This document shows positions 14,513 through 18,190 of a DNA stretch of 18,190 bases, piece after piece. The notes below the pieces were generated by a model. The model was not told where the DNA came from and searched no databases. It was given only the letters and a program-made list of their open reading frames with translations. Position 1 is the stretch's first letter; each line of letters starts with the position of its first letter. Origin of the DNA: CBFGRU01 sp965651255 (lineage in GTDB: Bacteria; Planctomycetota; Phycisphaerae; Phycisphaerales; SM1A02); the NCBI GenBank assembly GCA_965651255.1, contig CBFGRU010000028.1, positions 1 to 18,190 on the forward strand, in the 5' to 3' direction. A program made the position numbers and the translations under genes.

Positions 14513-15540
14513 GAATCGCGGTTCCGCCTGGCTGTGCGCAGTGCATCTTCCAACCGGGTGCGCAGCAACTCTTCGCCCGCGAGAAACTCGATGCCGAGGT
14601 CGGGCGTCACCACCGGCACGGGAAACGAACCGAAGTCTATCAACTCGCGGAGTTTCACCCAATCTTTCACCGTGGTGAAGAGTGCATCGGCCTGATCAAG
14701 CAGCGGCACGATGGAAAGAACCCGCGTGCGGTCGTAGCGCGCGTGGTCGCGGGCAGCGATGTCGGCCAGAACGGTGGCCCCGGCTGCCTCAACCTGACGG
14801 ATGACCGACTGGGGATGACCGATGCCGAGAAGCGTGACGACCCGGCGCCCCCTCAGCCATTCACCTGGCAGTGGCGTAGATCCCGACCGATCGTGCTGCA
14901 GCAGCCCCCGCCAGACATGTCGCGTCCGGGCGAGTGCTGCGGCTCCGTGGTACTTCTGAATCCACGCATCGAGCGCCGCCGGAACGATGTCGGCGTGCGT
15001 GAGAATGATCGCATCGGCACGGGCAAGGGCCGCCGGCGGTTCGCGCAACGAGCCGGCGGGAAGCAACTCATCGCGGTGGGTATCGCGCGATGCATCAATC
15101 AGGACCACATCCAGATCTCGCTTCAGTCGGCGGTGCTGGAAGCCATCGTCGAGCACGATGCAGTCGATTTGCGGATGCACCTCCAACCCCCGCGAGATAC
15201 CCGCAGCGCGATCCGGGTCAATGAATACCGGGACGTTCGGCCAGCGATCTTCGTACTCGAGCGCTTCATCGCTTTTCTGACCGGGGCGTGCCCCGTAGCC
15301 GCGCATGGCAATGGCAGGACGATGCCCCATGTTCAGGAGCGTTTCAACGATCCAGGTGACCATGGGCGTCTTGCCGGTCCCTCCGGTTGTGAGGTTCCCG
15401 ATGGAGATGACCGGCCGATCCGTCTGCGTGACGTTTCGCGGCTGGTCGTACCGATGATTGCGGCGATTGATGACGACGCGGTAGATCCACGACGCAGGCA
15501 CCGTCACCGGGCGCAGCACCGGCGGCAGATGTCCGCTCAC
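14509..15540 (-). CDS. lpxK: LpxK, tetraacyldisaccharide 4'-kinase
   Basis: Phosphorylates the 4' position of the lipid A disaccharide precursor at the inner membrane. The GTG at 15540 is chosen as start: it overlaps the upstream stop (GTGA), has GGAGAG eight bases before it, and gives 343 aa, close to E. coli's 328. The Walker A motif reads GGTGKT at 53-58 within ISIGNLTTGGTGKTP. MRGYGARPG (79-87) and the LpxK signature DDGFQHRRLKRD (131-142), which carries catalytic Asp and His residues, follow. The N-terminal segment RPVTVPASWIYRVVINRRNH is the usual membrane-associated helix. The C-terminal half includes LLGIGHPQSV and FTTVKDWVKL. It is coupled to both the upstream membrane protein and downstream hldE, marking an envelope operon. 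Its presence shows that the organism makes a lipid A-based LPS. Confidence 0.95.
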   Translation of the reverse strand: MSGHLPPVLRPVTVPASWIYRVVINRRNHRYDQPRNVTQTDRPVISIGNLTTGGTGKTPMVTWIVETLLNMGHRPAIAMRGYGARPGQKSDEALEYEDRWPNVPVFIDPDRAAGISRGLEVHPQIDCIVLDDGFQHRRLKRDLDVVLIDASRDTHRDELLPAGSLREPPAALARADAIILTHADIVPAALDAWIQKYHGAAALARTRHVWRGLLQHDRSGSTPLPGEWLRGRRVVTLLGIGHPQSVIRQVEAAGATVLADIAARDHARYDRTRVLSIVPLLDQADALFTTVKDWVKLRELIDFGSFPVPVVTPDLGIEFLAGEELLRTRLEDALRTARRNRDS

Positions 15541-15959
15541 GACCGCATCTCTCCATCGGAGGTGCTGGCTGGCTTCTTGCCGGATTCGCGCCGATCGTGT
15601 ATCGACTTCGCCAGTCGTGCCGCACTTTCCGATGAAACCTGCTCGAGATACTGCTGATGAAGGCGAAGATTGTTCCAAAGATCAATCGCCGCGACCACGA
15701 GGAGGAGCAGGATGAGGAGGATGATCATGCCCCAGGCGACGACGAAATCGATGGGGCTGGTTTCATCGACGAAGCTCACGCCGCGCACCATGATCGGCAG
15801 CGTGACAATCATCACCAGCATCGACGCCCGACGGATGCGTCGCCGACTCTCGGGCACATCCGGTCGGCCGAGGCGCCGCCAATACCAGACGATCCACACC
15901 GCGCAGATCAGCGCGATCGGGATCGAGACGGCAGGGTGGAGAAACGCGAACTCAGGCAT
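15537..15959 (-). CDS. Three-helix membrane protein of unknown function
   Basis: No family is recognised. The 140 aa product has three likely transmembrane helices: residues 10-27 (PAVSIPIALICAVWIVWYW), 46-63 (SMLVMIVTLPIMVRGVSF) and 71-94 (DFVVAWGMIILLILLLLVVA). An Arg-rich loop (RRLGRPDVPESRRRIRRA) lies between helices one and two, probably cytoplasmic, and a charged helical tail from 95 on ends in a Ser/Lys-rich segment. The ATG at 15959 was preferred to an in-frame TTG at 15983 and has AAGGA about 11 bases upstream. The stop overlaps lpxK's start as GTGA (15537-15540), so it is in the same operon and may accompany lipid A or core assembly. A 94-base gap separates it from the preceding lipoprotein gene. 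Confidence 0.75.
   Translation of the reverse strand: MPEFAFLHPAVSIPIALICAVWIVWYWRRLGRPDVPESRRRIRRASMLVMIVTLPIMVRGVSFVDETSPIDFVVAWGMIILLILLLLVVAAIDLWNNLRLHQQYLEQVSSESAARLAKSIHDRRESGKKPASTSDGEMRS
15549..15554 (-). promoter_or_regulatory. Ribosome binding site deciding the lpxK GTG start
   Basis: GGAGAG on the minus strand with an 8-base spacer to the GTG at 15540 sits inside the last codons of the upstream gene. It rules in favour of the short 343 aa form over an upstream start 138 bases earlier, which would overlap the membrane-protein gene heavily. Confidence 0.6.
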
Positions 15960-16053
15960 GGCGGCGTGCGATCCTTGGAACAAACGATGGCTCGTTCATC
16001 CATGATACGCTCCGACTACGGGCCATCGGCCGAACTTCTTGTTTCGTACGGGA

Positions 16054-16872
16054 TTACGGTCGGTAATCAAGTTCGGTGACCACCAGGCAATGGTCAGAGG
16101 CGATGTTGCCGGCAATAACCGATGCATCGAGCACATGCCACCCGTCATTCGGGCTGAAGAGGATGTAGTCGATTCGCCGTGAGGGTTCGAGGGCGGGGTA
16201 GGTATCCCGCGGGTCTTGCTGGTGCGAATCGATGAAATGCTCGAACAGGAGTTGCATCGGCGGGGCATCTGGTTGCGCGTTCAAGTCGCCGGCGAGGATG
16301 GTCGGCCGATCGCTTTCGCGAAGGTGCTGCACGATGAGCCGCGCCTGTTCCAATCGGTCGAGTTCTGAATCGTGCGCCAGGTGAGTGGCCGCGAACCGAA
16401 GCGGTCCGGTGACCGGGTTGTCAACCTCTGCGATCAACAGAGCACGCGGTTCGCTGCCTTCAATCTTCGGAAGCTGGATGGTCTCGGCCCGGTGAATCGG
16501 CCAGCGCGAGAGGATCGCTTCGCCGTACTCTCCTCGGTCATAGGGCATCGCCGCGCCGTAGACATGGTACATCTTCAGGAGCGACGCGAGTTCAAGTGCC
16601 TGATCGCGCCATCCGCTGCGCCCGGTGGTCCGATCGACTTCCTGAAGAGCCACCAGATCGACATCCAGCGAACGGATGATGTTGGCCAGGCGGATCAGGT
16701 CGAAGTTGCCATCGACGCCCTCGCCATGATGAATGTTCCACGTCAAGACGCGCAGCGTCGTGCGATCGCGCGGCGCGCTGGATGTTGCACACCCGGTTGC
16801 GCTGAGCATGCCACCAGCGAGAAACAGGATGGCAATCAACCATGACGAATGCGCGGGTCGAAACTGGCTCAT
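16054..16872 (-). CDS. Endonuclease/exonuclease/phosphatase-fold lipoprotein
   Basis: A 272 aa metal-dependent phosphoesterase-fold protein with a lipoprotein signal: the hydrophobic WLIAILFLAGGMLSATGC (11-28) places the lipidated Cys at 28, so the mature protein is probably attached to a membrane in the periplasm. The catalytic set is present: Asn46 in LTWNIHHGEG, Glu78 in ALQEVD, His164 in ATHLAH, Asp196 and Asn198 in AGDLNAQ, Asp235 in RRIDYIL, and the Asp260-His261 pair in IASDH. It could hydrolyse phospholipid or other phosphodiesters, since exported members of this family include sphingomyelinase-like and DNase I-like enzymes; the substrate is unknown. The ATG at 16872 overlaps the maf stop as ATGA (16869-16872), so translation is likely coupled; no Shine-Dalgarno is seen. 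It sits directly before the lpxK block, so a role in envelope turnover is an inference only. Confidence 0.88.
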   Translation of the reverse strand: MSQFRPAHSSWLIAILFLAGGMLSATGCATSSAPRDRTTLRVLTWNIHHGEGVDGNFDLIRLANIIRSLDVDLVALQEVDRTTGRSGWRDQALELASLLKMYHVYGAAMPYDRGEYGEAILSRWPIHRAETIQLPKIEGSEPRALLIAEVDNPVTGPLRFAATHLAHDSELDRLEQARLIVQHLRESDRPTILAGDLNAQPDAPPMQLLFEHFIDSHQQDPRDTYPALEPSRRIDYILFSPNDGWHVLDASVIAGNIASDHCLVVTELDYRP

Positions 16873-17465
16873 GTCTGGAGCATTGCACGTAATCGCATCA
16901 TGGGCAAGCCCATCACGGTGGCTGGGTCGCCGTCGCAGTCGATTGGCCACCCGGCTGCGATGCGCTCCGAGAGGTTGTACGCCCCGGCCTTGCCGCGCCA
17001 TTCGCCGCTGGCGATGTAGGATTCAATCATTTCATCCGTCACTTCGCCCACCCGCACGTGGGCTGTATCGCAGAATATCTCTCGCGCGCCGGTCTCCAGA
17101 TCAAGCAGGCAGACACCTGTGAGCGTGCGGTGTTCGTTTCGTCGCAACTGGCACAGCATCGTGCGGGCGGCTGCTTCATCGACGGGCTGACCAAGAATGC
17201 GTTCACTCTCAATCACGCAGACGGTGTCCGCACCGAGGACCCGGCCGCGTGCGGCGGGCTGTTCGCGGCGGAGTTCCTCAGCCGCACTTCGTGCCTTCAG
17301 ATGCGCCATGGCCATCACCCATGCTTCCGCCCGGCGCGACTGCGGGTCGAGTTTCCCATCATCGAGTGCGGGCGGCATGATGCGGGTATCAATCCCCGCT
17401 TCTTCCAGCAACCAACGACGCCGAGGCGAGGCGCTGGCGAGCCAGAGTGGTGATGAGGGTCGCAT
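16869..17465 (-). CDS. maf: Maf-family nucleotide pyrophosphatase
   Basis: Maf/YhdE proteins hydrolyse dTTP, UTP or modified nucleoside triphosphates to monophosphates. The 198 aa length is normal. LASASPRRR (9-17), the Lys57-containing AHLKA, GADTV (78-82, catalytic Asp80), TGVCLLD and GDPATVMGLPM (179-189) are all present. Two usually conserved positions differ. The GKP lysine is Gln93 (ILGQPVD), and the Gln after GKAGAY is Ser166 (YNLSE). This may be a lineage variant or indicate different specificity. The ATG at 17465 has AGGAG (17474-17478) eight bases before it and shares a base with the preceding stop (TGATG). The downstream lipoprotein overlaps by ATGA. It sits between a glycosyltransferase and envelope genes, so co-transcription is likely but functional linkage is unclear. 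Confidence 0.92.
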   Translation of the reverse strand: MRPSSPLWLASASPRRRWLLEEAGIDTRIMPPALDDGKLDPQSRRAEAWVMAMAHLKARSAAEELRREQPAARGRVLGADTVCVIESERILGQPVDEAAARTMLCQLRRNEHRTLTGVCLLDLETGAREIFCDTAHVRVGEVTDEMIESYIASGEWRGKAGAYNLSERIAAGWPIDCDGDPATVMGLPMMRLRAMLQT

Positions 17466-18190
17466 CAGTGAGTCTCCTGCGGTCGACCGGCCGTGGTTGG
17501 CACCGTCCCGGCTGGGTACGGCACGCGGTCCACGACGGTCATGACCTGTTGTACGGTGATGCGTTCCATCAGTCGCCGACCGATTTCTTCATTCTTGAAT
17601 TGCGAACGCGATGTTTGCGCTGCGTCTGGATGCTGTACAACCGCATCGAGGCGGCCGTATGGCCCGACAAATGCGGGATCGGTCGGACCAAACAGCGCAA
17701 CCAGCGGCCGATCAAAGCCGACGGCCATGTGCAGCGGGGCCGAGTCGCTGGCGATGACCAGCGAAGACTCGGCGATGATGGCCATGGTCTCGCCGATGGT
17801 CGTGCAGCCGACGAGATTGTGTAAGGTGATCGCCGGATCAGTTTGATCGACGATCGCTGCGACCTGTGCCTCTTCACCCGGCGCGCCGAGGATGATGAGT
17901 GTTTCGTACCCGCGCTCTACGAGGTGGGGAATCAACTCGATCCAGCGAGCGGGTGGCCACTGTTTGCCCGGCCAGCGGCTGGTCGGAGCGAGAACGGCGT
18001 ATGCCCCGTTGATCGCCAGCCGTTCCTGCCGCTCGCTCCAGGCGATGACGGCCGAAGGCGGTGCGTAAAGACGCAGATCGTATACCGGCGTGATCCCTTC
18101 CGCGGCAATGAGTTCAAGCATCTGATCGACCACATGGGCCGCCCGCGGGCCGGGATGACGAACGGTGTAACCAAGAGAGGCAAACTCGCG
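17465..18190 (-). CDS. Glycosyltransferase family 9 (LPS heptosyltransferase-like), 5' partial
   Basis: Would transfer an ADP-activated heptose to lipid A/core on the inner membrane's cytoplasmic face. Only the C-terminal 241 residues are in the window; the frame is open through the right edge (…REFASLGYTVRHPGPRAA before the first GTG), so roughly 100 N-terminal residues are missing. The nucleotide-sugar half is typical of GT9: APTSRWPGKQWPPARWIELI, TLIILGAPGEEAQ, LHNLVGCTTIGETMAIIA, then the hallmark IASDSAPLHMAVGFDRPLVA and LFGPTDPAFVGPYG. With hldE in the same cluster, a WaaC/WaaF-type heptosyltransferase is the leading reading, but the exact linkage cannot be told. Its stop shares one base with the maf start (TGATG, 17463-17467), so the two are translationally coupled. 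Confidence 0.9.
   Translation of the reverse strand, partial: REFASLGYTVRHPGPRAAHVVDQMLELIAAEGITPVYDLRLYAPPSAVIAWSERQERLAINGAYAVLAPTSRWPGKQWPPARWIELIPHLVERGYETLIILGAPGEEAQVAAIVDQTDPAITLHNLVGCTTIGETMAIIAESSLVIASDSAPLHMAVGFDRPLVALFGPTDPAFVGPYGRLDAVVQHPDAAQTSRSQFKNEEIGRRLMERITVQQVMTVVDRVPYPAGTVPTTAGRPQETH
17474..17478 (-). promoter_or_regulatory. Ribosome binding site of maf
   Basis: AGGAG on the minus strand lies eight bases before the ATG at 17465, inside the end of the glycosyltransferase gene. It supports this ATG as the true start. Confidence 0.6.

Noticed and set aside
14743..15657. Plus-strand frame of 304 codons opposite lpxK
   Set aside because: It is fully covered by lpxK, whose motifs are unambiguous; no start signal or motif in the opposite frame.
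15985..16028. Inverted repeat CGATGGC/GCCATCG separated by 30 bases upstream of the three-helix membrane protein gene
   Set aside because: A 7-bp repeat at this distance is expected by chance in a GC-rich window, and no repeat copies were noticed elsewhere.
1..18190. CRISPR, transposon, phage, tRNA or defence-system content
   Set aside because: No direct-repeat arrays, transposase motifs, integrase, tRNA-like cloverleaf or known defence genes were noticed; codon use looks uniform throughout.

Overview
The window is a compact, GC-rich bacterial chromosome segment with 15 protein-coding genes and no visible RNA gene, mobile element, CRISPR array or rRNA. The best guess for the source is a member of the Planctomycetota, probably a Phycisphaerae-like lineage. 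The reasons are a fused 3-dehydroquinate dehydratase/shikimate dehydrogenase, LPS genes (lpxK, hldE, GT9 heptosyltransferase) in a GC-rich Gram-negative background, a pseudopilin-like single-pass protein ending in a 'FDDGSARRIEP' segment of the type common in that phylum, and a stand-alone minimal flagellin. This is inference; no 16S or marker phylogeny is possible here.

Layout. Positions 1-2260 (+): a nucleotidyltransferase cut by the left edge, coupled through an ATGA overlap to hslU. 2269-3900 (-): bifunctional aroDE, convergent with hslU. 4076-6022 (+): a small unknown protein, a DUF2470-like protein and a D-2-hydroxyacid dehydrogenase, overlapping end to end. 6031-6642 (-): a pseudopilin-like membrane protein. 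6817-9017 (+): an aromatic amino acid hydroxylase (phenylalanine 4-hydroxylase) and an M24 Xaa-Pro aminopeptidase. 9050-18190 (-): a long run of minus-strand genes. In transcription order these are a GT9 glycosyltransferase (cut by the right edge), maf, an endonuclease/exonuclease/phosphatase-fold lipoprotein, a three-helix membrane protein, lpxK, hldE, an ASCH-domain protein, a methyltransferase/ATP-grasp fusion and a minimal flagellin-like protein.

How the genes work together. The clearest functional unit is the envelope cluster at 12992-18190. LpxK completes the lipid A 4'-phosphate, HldE makes the ADP-heptose precursor, and the GT9 enzyme would transfer a heptose-like sugar to the core. 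TGATG, ATGA and GTGA junctions join GT9-maf, maf-lipoprotein, membrane protein-lpxK and lpxK-hldE, so translation is probably coupled within two blocks separated by a 94-base gap. The ASCH gene follows hldE by 37 bases and may be a passenger. Elsewhere the neighbours are metabolic or protein-turnover housekeeping genes without an obvious shared pathway.

The least ordinary items are the methyltransferase/Ddl-like ATP-grasp fusion, the ASCH plus second-domain protein, the minimal flagellin with no flagellar neighbours, a His in the HslU pore loop, and a Maf protein with substitutions at two normally conserved positions. I see no defence system, phage or transposon. No intergenic stretch exceeds about 215 bases.
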